DNA from: DATEPR01 sp036491115
Lineage (GTDB): Bacteria; Actinomycetota; Actinomycetes; Mycobacteriales; Pseudonocardiaceae
Direction of reading: 5' to 3'
NCBI GenBank assembly: GCA_036491115.1
Contig: DASXCQ010000079.1
Location: forward strand, 7,922 to 71,921
Length of the DNA: 64,000 nt
Position 1 is the stretch's first letter. Every line of letters starts with the position of its first letter. Of the stretch, positions 51,291-59,524 are shown one piece after another. The notes beneath the pieces were generated by a model. That model made no database searches, was not told where the DNA came from, and saw only the letters and a list, made by a program, of their open reading frames with translations. The position numbers were made by a program, and so were the translations under genes.

Positions 51291-52469
51291 TCAGGAAATC
51301 GCACGAACGAGTGGCCGCCGCGTGGTCTCCCGTGCCTGGTCGGGCGACATGCCGTCATGCAGCGCTCGCGCCACGTCGGCGGCCACCCTGGGCGCCGCGA
51401 ACGACGTACCGCTCCACGTGGCCGCGCCGTACACCCGGGTGGTGGTGCCCGGCGCGACGCCCTCCTCACCGGGCAGCAGCCGCACGTAACTGCTCACCAC
51501 GTCCACGCCCGGCGCGGAGGTGTCCACCCACGGACCGCGATTGGAGAACGACGCCGTCGACCCGTCCGGACCGGTGGCACCGACCGCCACCACCGACGGC
51601 AGCGCGGCAGGCCAGAACGGCCGCTCGGTGCCGTTGTTGCCGGCCGCGGCCACCACGACGGTGTCCGGGTGCCGGGCGAGTTCCCTGGCCAGCACCGGCG
51701 GGCACCGGTCGTTCGCCGTCTGGCAGCCCGAGGTCAGCACCACCACGTCGATCTTCCCGCCGTCGGCCGCCGCCCTGGCGTGCACCTGGCGCAGTGCCGT
51801 CGCGACGGTGACGTCGTCGGTCAGGCCGAGCGAGGACAGGCTGCGGTGGTGCCGGACGGTGGCGCCCGGAGCGTGTTGCAGCAGCACACCGGCGACGAAC
51901 GTGCCGTGCCCGGCCTGCCGGTCCCGGTCCCGCACGCACTCCGGGTCCAGCACCTCGGGCGACAGGCCCCACTCGGACAGCCACGGCCGGGGCGCGAACC
52001 ACGGATGCGGGTCCAGCCCGGTGTCCAGCAGCGCCACCGTCACCTCGGGCTGCCACGTCTCCATCGGCGGTGCGGGCGGTTGCTCCGCGGGCCCGGCCGC
52101 CGCGCCCGTGCCGAACATGATCGGTGTGCCGAACATGATCGGGCAGCCCAGGTGCACGTGATGCGGTGCGACGCCGAACTCGTCCGGCAGGTCGGCGGCC
52201 AGTTCCACGCAGCGCCGCCGCACGTCGGGCCGCAGCCGCAGCCGCACCAGGTCACCGCCGGCCGCCGGCACCGCCCGGTCCAGCCGGGTGCCGAGCCGGT
52301 CCGTCGCGGCGGCCACCGACTCCGGCGTCGCGACCAGTTCTCCCGCGTGCACCAGGGACTCCGCCGGACCGTCCGGGTCGTGCAGCACCAGACCGTGCGA
52401 GTGGGGGCGCAGCCGGTCGAGCAGTTCGGTCAGCCGCATCGGGGTGTCGGGACGGTCCGTGCTGTTCAT
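51291..52469 (-). CDS. Cytoplasmic S8 subtilisin-like serine peptidase
   Basis: 392 residues from ATG 52469. Catalytic triad D149 (LLDTGLD), H188 (GHGTFVAG) and S356 (GTSFAAP), with oxyanion N278 (AAAGNNG). There is no signal peptide or membrane helix, so it is intracellular. The first ~105 residues are an N-terminal domain with no known match. The linker carries the doubled hexapeptide PIMFGTPIMFGT (residues 110-121), which could be an autoprocessing or recognition segment. It lies 42 bases upstream of the sigma-factor gene and probably leads the operon. No clear ribosome site precedes the ATG. Confidence 0.88.
   Translation of the reverse strand: MNSTDRPDTPMRLTELLDRLRPHSHGLVLHDPDGPAESLVHAGELVATPESVAAATDRLGTRLDRAVPAAGGDLVRLRLRPDVRRRCVELAADLPDEFGVAPHHVHLGCPIMFGTPIMFGTGAAAGPAEQPPAPPMETWQPEVTVALLDTGLDPHPWFAPRPWLSEWGLSPEVLDPECVRDRDRQAGHGTFVAGVLLQHAPGATVRHHRSLSSLGLTDDVTVATALRQVHARAAADGGKIDVVVLTSGCQTANDRCPPVLARELARHPDTVVVAAAGNNGTERPFWPAALPSVVAVGATGPDGSTASFSNRGPWVDTSAPGVDVVSSYVRLLPGEEGVAPGTTTRVYGAATWSGTSFAAPRVAADVARALHDGMSPDQARETTRRPLVRAIS
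52108..52143 (-). repeat. 18-nt in-frame tandem duplication in the subtilase gene
   Basis: GTGCCGAACATGATCGG is repeated at 52108 and 52126 with one mismatch at the unit end. It encodes PIMFGT twice on the minus strand, between the N-terminal domain and the peptidase domain. Confidence 0.85.
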
Positions 52470-52834
52470 GGGGACACCGTGCCGAAGGCGACGCCGACGC
52501 GCCGGTTCGGCAGCCGAAATCACTCGATGTAGTGGCGATCTTGGGCACCCACGGCCGGTGGACGCTGCGTGGCCGATGTCCGCCGGATGGCCGCCGCGAT
52601 CCGTCCTTCTGGGTGGATCACGCCCCGTACCGGCGAAAACGGGCCTCGCGGTGCTAGACATGACGGCGTCGGGATCGTCCCCCACCCACCCGGTGGGGAC
52701 ACTCGGCCGACCACCGATGGTCATCACCCGCACGCCCACCCAGCTACCCGGCCTGCCACCGCGCCCGGTCAGGCCGGGACCACGTCCCGGTGCCGTGTGC
52801 CCCACGGCGCCGGGACACCCCATAACCTGATCAC
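52470..52834. promoter_or_regulatory. Divergent control region of the protease/sigma operon and the PP2C-like gene
   Basis: No gene in 365 bases. It holds CACT-CGATGT-AGTG (52521-52534), the imperfect hairpin GTCCCC/GGGGAC (about 52677-52700), and a perfect 9-bp stem CCCGGCCTG/CAGGCCGGG (52747-52755 with 52770-52778). CATAACCT just before GTG 52835 could be the -10 of a near-leaderless PP2C transcript. No sigma-factor -35/-10 pair could be assigned with confidence. Confidence 0.45.
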
Positions 52835-53659
52835 GTGGCCGCACCCTGCATCGAGATCGCCGAGTCGGCAGGCGTCGGCATCGACGGCACGCCCCGGCCG
52901 ACCGAGGACCGCGTGATCCCGCTGCCGCACGCCGTCGTCCTCGCCGACGGCGCGACCGCGCTGCGTGACGACCAACTGTCCGGCGGCTGGTACGCCGACC
53001 GCCTGTGCACCGCCCTGGCGGGTCGACTCGCCGAGCAGCCGGCCGCCGACCTGAAGGCGTTGCTCGCCGGCGCGATCACCTCGGTCGCCGCCGAGCACGG
53101 CCTGGTCCCCGGATCGGCGCCGTCCAGCACGATCGCGGTACTGCGCTGGTCGACCACCATGGTGGACGCCCTGGTACTCGCGGACAGCCCGGTGGTCGTG
53201 TTCACCGGCGACGGCCCGGACGTGCTGTCCGACGACCGGTTGGCCGAACTGCCCCGGCCCGGCGGCGGCTACCGCAGGCGTCTGCGCGATGGTGGCGGCT
53301 ACGGCCCGGACCACGCCGCAGCTCTGCGCGACTCGGCCGCGTCGTTCGGCCGGCTACGCAACGTGGACGGCGGCTTCTGGGTCGCCGAGGCCGATCCGGC
53401 CGCGGCCGACCGGGCCAGAACCGCGAGCTGGCCCAGGGCCGAGGTCAGGGCGGCGCTGCTGGCCACCGACGGCGTGTCCTGCGGGGTGGACGACTACGGC
53501 CTGTTCGACTGGCCGGACGTGCTGGCCCGCTCCACCACCGACGGCCCGGTGGCCGTGCTGGACGCGGTGCGCGCGGCCGAGTCCGCCGATCCGGACGGTG
53601 TCCGCTGGCCCCGCGCCAAGCGGCACGACGACCAGACCCTGGCTCTTGTCCGCTTCTGA
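52835..53659 (+). CDS. PP2C-like protein phosphatase-domain protein
   Basis: 274 residues from GTG 52835. The PP2C fold is recognisable from EDRVIPLPHAVVLADGAT (aspartates of the metal site), GSAPSSTIAVLRWS, DALVLADSPVVVF, LLATDGVSCGVDDYG and KRHDDQTLALVRF (the last DD pair). Metal-binding D-G at motif II is preserved (ADGAT). Soluble, with no sensor domain. It overlaps the methyltransferase start by 14 bases. A role in reversing phosphorylation of a neighbour is possible but unsupported. Confidence 0.8.
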   Translation: MAAPCIEIAESAGVGIDGTPRPTEDRVIPLPHAVVLADGATALRDDQLSGGWYADRLCTALAGRLAEQPAADLKALLAGAITSVAAEHGLVPGSAPSSTIAVLRWSTTMVDALVLADSPVVVFTGDGPDVLSDDRLAELPRPGGGYRRRLRDGGGYGPDHAAALRDSAASFGRLRNVDGGFWVAEADPAAADRARTASWPRAEVRAALLATDGVSCGVDDYGLFDWPDVLARSTTDGPVAVLDAVRAAESADPDGVRWPRAKRHDDQTLALVRF

Positions 53660-54269
53660 CGTCGTCCTGGCCAACACCAGGCCCGTGCCGGTACCGCTGG
53701 TACCGGAGATCACCCTGCGGTGCACCGACGACGACCCGTTCGCGCTGTGGGAGCGGACCGGGCAGGACGTGCCGTACTGGGCGTTCCCCTGGGCCGGCGG
53801 CCAGGCACTGGCCAGGTACGTGCTGGACCATCCGGCCGAGGTGGCCGGTGCGACCGTGCTCGACCTGGCGTCCGGTTCCGGGCTGGTCGCGGTGGCCGCC
53901 GCCCTGGCCGGCGCAGCGTCGGTGACCGCGGTCGACATCGACCCGCTCGCCGTCGCCGCCGTCGACCTGAACGCGGCGGCCAACGGGGTCACCGTGACCG
54001 CGCTGCTGACCGATCTGCTCGACTCGTCCGGTGCGGGCGTGGACGTCCTGCTCGCCGGCGACGTCTGCTACGACGTCGACATGACCGCCAGGGTCCTGCC
54101 GTTCCTCCGCCGGACGGCCGCCGAGGGCGCATCCGTACTGCTCGGCGATCCCGGCCGGGACTACTTCCCCCGCACCGGATTCGACCGCGCTGCCGAGTAC
54201 GGCGTGCCGGACACCGGGCGGGTGGAGAGCAGGGACGTCACCCCGACCACGGTGTGGCGGCTGGTGTGA
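53646..54269 (+). CDS. Class I SAM-dependent methyltransferase (ETFB/L11 lysine methyltransferase-like)
   Basis: 207 residues from TTG 53646, chosen because the family start (ANTRPVPVPLVPEI) must be included. Motif I DLASGSGLVAVAAA, then AVDIDPLAVAAVDLNAAAN, post-I VDVLLAGDVCYD, and LLGDPGRDYFPRTGF. These are typical of METTL20-like protein lysine methyltransferases, also seen in nicotinamide-type enzymes. Starts inside the PP2C-like gene, so the two are coupled. Confidence 0.85.
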   Translation: MSASDVVLANTRPVPVPLVPEITLRCTDDDPFALWERTGQDVPYWAFPWAGGQALARYVLDHPAEVAGATVLDLASGSGLVAVAAALAGAASVTAVDIDPLAVAAVDLNAAANGVTVTALLTDLLDSSGAGVDVLLAGDVCYDVDMTARVLPFLRRTAAEGASVLLGDPGRDYFPRTGFDRAAEYGVPDTGRVESRDVTPTTVWRLV

Positions 54270-54345
54270 CGGTGGGACAAACCGAACCCGACCTCGTGTG
54301 CTGGCACTCTGGGCACGGGGTGGGGGCGTCGGCGAGACTGCGCTG

Positions 54346-55611
54346 GTGAGCCTGGCGCCCGAGTTCGCGCAGCGGGTCCTGCGGGAACCGCTGTCCCGGC
54401 GCGCCGTCCGCGAGGTGGGGTACCTGCTGCTCGCCGGGCCGCTCACCGTGTTCGGCCTGGTGTACGCGGTGGCGTCGCTGGCCGTCGGCGCCGCGCTCGC
54501 GGTCACCGCGCTGGGCATCCCGCTGATCTCCTGGGCGGTGCCCGGCGTCCGGTGGTTCGGTTCGCTGCGCCGCAGGGCCACCAACGGCCTGCTCGGCGAC
54601 GACATCCCGCCGCCGGACCCGTTCCGGCCGCCGCCCGGCTTCCTGGCCAGGGTGTCCGCGGGGCTGCGCGACCGGACCGGGTGGCGGACCATCGGCTTCC
54701 TGCTGCTGGCCGTGCCGCTGGCGTTCGCCGGCCTGTATGTGGTGCTGGTCACGTGGGTGTGGGGCCTGGTCGCGTTCACGTACCCGGTCGCCGCCGCCTT
54801 CGGCGACGGGCCGCCGGAGCTGTTCGGCTGGGTGATCACCGGCGGTGGCTCGGTGTTCGCGCTGTGGCTGATCGGTCTGGCGCTGCTGCTGGTGGCGCCG
54901 TGGGCGGTGCACGCGTTCCTGTTGCTGGACCGGCAGTTGGTGCGGTCACTGCTGGGCGGCGGTCCGGGTGCCGCCGAGCGGATCAGGGACCTGGAGCGCT
55001 CCCGCGCCTACGCCATCGAGGACGTCGCCGCCACCCTGCGCCGCATCGAACGCGACCTGCACGACGGCGTGCAGGCCAGGATGGTGGCACTGGCCATGAA
55101 CCTGACGATGCTCAACGAAACCCTCGGCCCGAACACGTCCGACGAGAGCCGCAGGATGCTCACCGCCGCCCTCGGCCACGCCAAGGACGGCATCGCCGAA
55201 CTGCGGCACATGGTGGGCGGCATCCACCCGCCCGCGCTGGACGCCGGCCTGGCCACCGCACTGGACACGCTCGCCGCGCGCAGCCCGATCCCGGTGACAG
55301 TGCACGGCGAACTGCCGGAACGGCCGACCGAGGCGATCGAGACCATCGCCTACTTCTCGGTCGCCGAACTGCTCACCAACGTGACCCGGCACAGCGGAGC
55401 CGATCACGCCACCGTGGCACTGGCCGAGTCGGACGGCAAACTGGTGGTCACGGTGACCGACAACGGTCACGGCGGCGCCGGCGCCGGCGGCAGCGGCACC
55501 GGGCTGCGCGGCCTGACCGAACGGGTCGGCACGGTCGACGGGCGGCTCGCGGTGGACAGCCCCACCGGTGGTCCTACGGTGATCACCGTCGAGCTGCCGC
55601 TGCACACGTGA
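54346..55611 (+). CDS. Sensor histidine kinase (HisKA_3 type)
   Basis: 421 residues from GTG 54346. Four membrane segments lie in the first 190 residues (about 22-47, 50-68, 112-136 and 157-185) with a short cytoplasmic loop, i.e. the putative-sensor layout of actinobacterial kinases. The dimerisation box has H239 (ERDLHDGVQARMVALAMNL). The ATPase domain has AELLTNVTRHS (N-box), DNGHGGA (G1) and GTGLRGLTERV. It acts on the response regulator encoded 10 bases downstream. The signal is unknown, probably membrane-related as no large extracellular domain is present. Confidence 0.92.
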   Translation: MSLAPEFAQRVLREPLSRRAVREVGYLLLAGPLTVFGLVYAVASLAVGAALAVTALGIPLISWAVPGVRWFGSLRRRATNGLLGDDIPPPDPFRPPPGFLARVSAGLRDRTGWRTIGFLLLAVPLAFAGLYVVLVTWVWGLVAFTYPVAAAFGDGPPELFGWVITGGGSVFALWLIGLALLLVAPWAVHAFLLLDRQLVRSLLGGGPGAAERIRDLERSRAYAIEDVAATLRRIERDLHDGVQARMVALAMNLTMLNETLGPNTSDESRRMLTAALGHAKDGIAELRHMVGGIHPPALDAGLATALDTLAARSPIPVTVHGELPERPTEAIETIAYFSVAELLTNVTRHSGADHATVALAESDGKLVVTVTDNGHGGAGAGGSGTGLRGLTERVGTVDGRLAVDSPTGGPTVITVELPLHT

Positions 55612-55621
55612 GGGGGATCGG

Positions 55622-56269
55622 GTGCGGATCGTGATCGCCGAGGACTCGGCCATCCTGCGCGAGGGACTGGCCCAACTGCTGACCCTGCGCGGCCACGAGG
55701 TGGTGGCCGCCGTCGTGGACGCCACCGCTCTGGTCGACGCGGTCGCCGAACACCACCCGGACGTCGCCGTGATCGACATCCGGATGCCGCCCACCCACAC
55801 CGACGAGGGCCTGCGCGCGGCCCTGCGCCTGCGCCGCGCCGACCCGACGCTCGGGGTGCTGCTGTTCTCGCAGTACGTCGAGACGTCGTTCGTGCGAGAA
55901 CTGCTGGCCGACGGCTCGTCCGGCGTCGGCTACCTGCTCAAGGAGCGCGTCACCGACCTCGACGAGTTCACCTCGGCGCTGGACCGAGTGGCCGCAGGCG
56001 GCACCGCACTGGACCCCGAGGTGGTCACCCAGCTGTTCGGGTCCCGCCGCGATCCAGGGCTGGCCACGCTCACCCCACGGGAGCGCGAGGTGCTGGCGCT
56101 GATGGCAGAGGGCCGCACCAATGCCGCCATCGCCAGGACGCTCGTGGTCACCGAACGGGCCATCGAGAAGCACGTGGCCAACATCTTCAGCAAGCTCGGA
56201 CTGTCCGCATCGGACGGTGACCATCGGCGGGTGCTGTCCGTGCTGCGCTACCTGGACGGCCGCCGATGA
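55622..56269 (+). CDS. NarL/FixJ-family response regulator
   Basis: 215 residues from GTG 55622. Receiver domain with acidic pocket (IAEDSAILREG), phosphoacceptor D52 (VIDIRMPP), and K in YLLKERV. The C-terminal LuxR helix-turn-helix is LTPREREVLALMAEGRTNAAIARTL then VTERAIEKHVANIFSKLGL. It is the partner of the upstream kinase. Its last 22 bases overlap the convergent Nudix gene. Confidence 0.94.
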   Translation: MRIVIAEDSAILREGLAQLLTLRGHEVVAAVVDATALVDAVAEHHPDVAVIDIRMPPTHTDEGLRAALRLRRADPTLGVLLFSQYVETSFVRELLADGSSGVGYLLKERVTDLDEFTSALDRVAAGGTALDPEVVTQLFGSRRDPGLATLTPREREVLALMAEGRTNAAIARTLVVTERAIEKHVANIFSKLGLSASDGDHRRVLSVLRYLDGRR

Positions 56270-56676
56270 GCGGGCGTGAGGTCCCGCCGCCGGAGCCGGG
56301 CGTCCAGTTCCCACAGCGCGGTCCGGTCGTCGTCGTAGCGCAGCGCCTCGTACGCCTGCCGGTAGGGCAGCCACCGCACGTCGACGTGCTCGCCGGACAG
56401 AGTGATGTCGGCGTCCATCTCCATACCGAAGTAGTGCTTGCGGACGATGTACAGGTCGTCCGGCCAGTACCGGCTGGCCGCGAAACACTCCTTCTCCACC
56501 CCGCTGGTCATGTCCAACCGGTGCAGTGGCCCGCCGGAAAACCCTGTCTCCTCAAGGACTTCCCGCCGCGCGGCAGCCACGAGTGATTCCCCGGACTCGA
56601 CACCACCGGAGACACTCTGCCCGTTGAGATCGTCCGCGCGACGGAACACGGCGTAGCTCGGTTCGCCGCGCTCCAT
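56248..56676 (-). CDS. Nudix hydrolase, probably frameshifted at its 5' end
   Basis: 142 residues from ATG 56676. The Nudix box is complete: GGVESGESLVAAARREVLEETGF (G-x5-E-x7-REV-x-EE-x-G). The product lacks the usual first beta strand. A fitting strand (MREPITVLV) is encoded from GTG 56714, one base after the stop of the upstream gene, but in a different frame. Reading one extra T at GGTTTCC (56685-56691 on the plus strand) would join it smoothly to FLFRMERGEPSYAVFRR. So the gene is either shortened by a one-base deletion, read by a -1 slip, or starts internally. Substrate unknown. Confidence 0.75.
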   Translation of the reverse strand: MERGEPSYAVFRRADDLNGQSVSGGVESGESLVAAARREVLEETGFSGGPLHRLDMTSGVEKECFAASRYWPDDLYIVRKHYFGMEMDADITLSGEHVDVRWLPYRQAYEALRYDDDRTALWELDARLRRRDLTPAHRRPSR

Positions 56677-56715
56677 GCGGAACAGGAAACCAGGACCGTG
56701 ATGGGTTCGCGCACG

Positions 56716-57354
56716 TCAATCAGCTTGCTCGTCGAGCAGCGCCCCGTGGTCGGCGTGCCAGGCCTCGGTGTTGAGCCGCGCCGGCTCGGCGGCACCGGTC
56801 CGCTCCCGAGCCACCGGCAGATCGGTCGTCCGCAGCGGCGCGGCCAGATCGAACCCGTACGGCGCGCCGTCCGGCACGACTGCGAACCGCAACCCGCTCG
56901 GCTCCGGACCGAACGCTGCCACGACCACATATACGTCGTCCAGGACGGCAAACCCCGTCCAACCGCCGGCGAACCGCCAGACCGCCGCCTCGCCGATCGA
57001 CCACCGCACCCGAGGCCACTCGGCGTGCCGGGCACCTGCCGCCTGCGACAGGCCGACCAGGTCCCGGAGAAACCCGTCCGGCTGGGGCAGCCGCCAATCG
57101 GGCAGGGTGAGGTTGATCAGCCAGTGGGCGCCGAAGAAGGCGACCTCGCTGCGATCGGCCCCGCACAGCCGGTCGTACCGTTCCCGAGGCAGGGTGGCGA
57201 CGCCGACGTAGGTGTCGGTGCCGCGTTGATGCGCCAGGCGCACGGCCCAGGTCGGCGTGCCGAGTTCCCCGTCGAAGGTCTCCAGCCAGCGCGGGCCGTC
57301 CCACGGGTCCAGGCCGTAGAGGGGGAAGTCGACCGGCGGCGAGGCAGGATTCAT
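56716..57354 (-). CDS. Conserved-looking hypothetical protein
   Basis: 212 residues from ATG 57354. No domain recognised. Mixed alpha/beta soluble protein rich in Trp (PWDGPRWLETFDGELGTPTWAVRLAHQRG, WLINLTLPDWRLPQPDGFL, VWRFAGGWTGFAVLDD). It is followed after one base by the putative true start of the Nudix gene, suggesting a two-gene operon. Confidence 0.7.
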   Translation of the reverse strand: MNPASPPVDFPLYGLDPWDGPRWLETFDGELGTPTWAVRLAHQRGTDTYVGVATLPRERYDRLCGADRSEVAFFGAHWLINLTLPDWRLPQPDGFLRDLVGLSQAAGARHAEWPRVRWSIGEAAVWRFAGGWTGFAVLDDVYVVVAAFGPEPSGLRFAVVPDGAPYGFDLAAPLRTTDLPVARERTGAAEPARLNTEAWHADHGALLDEQAD

Positions 57355-57400
57355 GTGCCGAAACGTACCGCTGGAGCGGCAATCGGCGAATACTGATCAC

Positions 57401-58921
57401 ATGGCAGGGGCAAGCCCGTTCGATGGTCTCGTGCTCACCGAGGTGTTGGGCAAACTCGCCGGCCGAGAGGGCTTCCGGCTGGTGAGAAACCTGGCCGGGC
57501 CGGTGATCGAGCGGGCGTACGCGACGGATCCGGCCGGCACCGGCTCGTTGGCCGACATCGAGCACATCGTGCTGCTGATGCAGGAGAACCGGTCGTTCGA
57601 CCACTACTTCGGGACCCTCTCCGGCGTCCGCGGCTTCGACGACCCGTCACCGGCGTACCGGCAACCCGGCTATGCACCGGGGATCGGGCCATCGGACACG
57701 GGCTACCTCAATCCGTTCCGGCTGGACACCACCCGTGGCGCCACGCTGGACGGCGACGCCATCAACGATCCGACCCACGCCTGGGGGCCACAGCACCAGG
57801 CATGGCACGGCGGCGCGATGGACGGGTGGGTCACGGCGCACCTGGCCGTGAACGGCGACGCCAACGGACCGGCGACGATGGGCTACTACACCCGCAAGGA
57901 CATCCCCATCCACTACGCGCTCGCCGACGCGTTCACGCTCTGCGACAACTACCACTGCTCGGTACTCGGGCCCACCGATCCCAACCGGCTGTACTGGATC
58001 AGCGGCACGATCGACCCGGACGGCACCCATGGCGGCCCGCTGGTCCGCACGCCAGGTGACCCGCAGCCGGGGATCTACTCGTGGCGCACGTATCCGGAGC
58101 AGTTGGAAGAAGCCGGTGTGAGCTGGAAGGTCTACCAGGACCAGAGCGTCGAGTTCCTGTCCCGGCGATTCCTCAGTGGACTGTTGTACCAGTTCGAGGC
58201 GTACGGCGACGAGTCGTCGCCACTGGCGAAACGGGGACTGGAACCCACGTACCCGTCGGACTTCCGGCACGACGTCGCCCACGACACGCTACCCGCCGTC
58301 TCCTGGGTGGTGCCGTCGCTGATCACGTGCGAGCACCCTGCGCTGCCGCCGGCATTCGGCGCGGTCGGGATCATCGAGGTGCTGGACACGCTGACGTCGA
58401 ACCCGGCGGTGTGGGAGAAGACCGCGCTGATCGTCAGCTACGACGAGAACGGCGGCTTCTTCGACCACGTACCACCACCGGTCCCGCCACCGGGCACGCC
58501 GGGCGAGTACCTGACGGTGCCGCTGGCCGGGGTGGACGAGGCGGACGGCATCGCGGGCCCGATCGGCTTGGGCTTCCGAGTGCCCTGCCTGGTGATCTCG
58601 CCCTTCAGCCGCGGCGGCCTGGTGGCGTCCGACGTGTACGACCACACGTCCCAGTTACGCCTGGTGGAGCGCCGCTTCGGCGTTCCGGTACCGAACCTGT
58701 CCGACTGGCGCCGCAGGACGGTCAACGATCTGGGTACCGCCTTCAACGTCGGCACCGACCCGGACTACCGGCGTCCCCACCTACCCAACCCCGACCTGGG
58801 CGCCCTGAAAGCGTTGATCGAAGGCAACATCGACATCCTGTTGGGCTTCCTGGGCCACGCGCGCTCCTACCCGGTCCCACCCAACACGATGCCCACCCAG
58901 GAACGCACCCGACCGCGCTGA
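57401..58921 (+). CDS. Phospholipase C/acid phosphatase-family phosphoesterase
   Basis: 506 residues from ATG 57401. Alkaline-phosphatase-superfamily PLC features: DIEHIVLLMQENRSFDHYFGTLSGVRGF, DNYHCSVLGPTDPNRLYWISG (nucleophile Thr region), SYDENGGFFDHVPPP and TSQLRLVERRFG. These give the metal ligands E-N, T, and D-E/H. Relatives such as mycobacterial PlcA and AcpA are exported with a Tat signal. Here no signal peptide is visible and the protein begins MAGASPFDGL, so it is either cytoplasmic or secreted by another route. Confidence 0.9.
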   Translation: MAGASPFDGLVLTEVLGKLAGREGFRLVRNLAGPVIERAYATDPAGTGSLADIEHIVLLMQENRSFDHYFGTLSGVRGFDDPSPAYRQPGYAPGIGPSDTGYLNPFRLDTTRGATLDGDAINDPTHAWGPQHQAWHGGAMDGWVTAHLAVNGDANGPATMGYYTRKDIPIHYALADAFTLCDNYHCSVLGPTDPNRLYWISGTIDPDGTHGGPLVRTPGDPQPGIYSWRTYPEQLEEAGVSWKVYQDQSVEFLSRRFLSGLLYQFEAYGDESSPLAKRGLEPTYPSDFRHDVAHDTLPAVSWVVPSLITCEHPALPPAFGAVGIIEVLDTLTSNPAVWEKTALIVSYDENGGFFDHVPPPVPPPGTPGEYLTVPLAGVDEADGIAGPIGLGFRVPCLVISPFSRGGLVASDVYDHTSQLRLVERRFGVPVPNLSDWRRRTVNDLGTAFNVGTDPDYRRPHLPNPDLGALKALIEGNIDILLGFLGHARSYPVPPNTMPTQERTRPR

Positions 58922-59103
58922 GGCTTCAGGCGGTCCGGCGGGCGCGTTCCAGGCCGTCGAGGAAACCCCAGCCGCCATCGAGCACATGGTCGCGGCCGGG
59001 CCAAGGGCAAACTAGTCATCACCGTATAGCAGGAAAACGGCGTCCGGCTACCCTTCGGCCCGGACTCAGGGCGTGGTCTCCCTCTGATACCACCGGAAAG
59101 CTT

Positions 59104-59280
59104 ATGACCCGCCGTGACGAAGTGATCTCCTTGCTCGCCGGACAACCGGCCGGGCTGACCGGCGCGGACTGACTGCGCGCACCGGAGCGTCGCATCAGAC
59201 GATCAATCACGTGCGCCGCCGATTGGTTGCCGAGCAACTGATCCGGCGAGACAGCACATGCGGTCCGATCAGGAACGTGG
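59104..59280 (+). pseudogene. Broken winged-helix/HTH gene
   Basis: MTRRDEVISLLAGQPAGLTGAD reads well from ATG 59104 and hits TGA at 59170. A shifted frame then gives LRAR-like sequence and GASHQTINHVRRRLVAEQLIRRD, which is the recognition helix and wing expected next. So one helix-turn-helix protein appears split by a frameshift. The remainder of 58922-59500 has no convincing gene, and its base composition is lower in GC than the neighbours. Confidence 0.6.
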
Positions 59281-59488
59281 CCACAGGCGCCCCGCCTATC
59301 CGCGCAGTCCCAGCTGCGACCCATCCTCCGCTCAGTCGCGGACACAGCGTCCAAGGCCAGATCCCGCGCGTGAGTGACTTGCCTCACTTTCGGACCCGCG
59401 GTTGTGGGACCGGCACTGTCAGCAGGTGGTTCTGAGGCCACGTGGCTGATGCTGCGAACGTCTGACAAATCGCACCCAAGCCTCTAAT

Positions 59489-59502
59489 GTCCCTTCGGGG
59501 AC
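59489..59502 (+). promoter_or_regulatory. GTCCC-TTCG-GGGAC leader hairpin
   Basis: A 5-bp stem capped by a UUCG tetraloop, 5 bases upstream of the CAAGGAGGA ribosome site of the 59525 gene. It is a very stable small hairpin that may protect the message or space the ribosome site. Confidence 0.5.
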
Positions 59503-59524
59503 GATCAAGGAGGACATCCGCACT

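Noticed and set aside
57353..57400. Upstream extension of the phospholipase-like gene
   Set aside because: The added residues are not a signal peptide and overlap the start of the divergent gene; ATG 57401 fits the family better.
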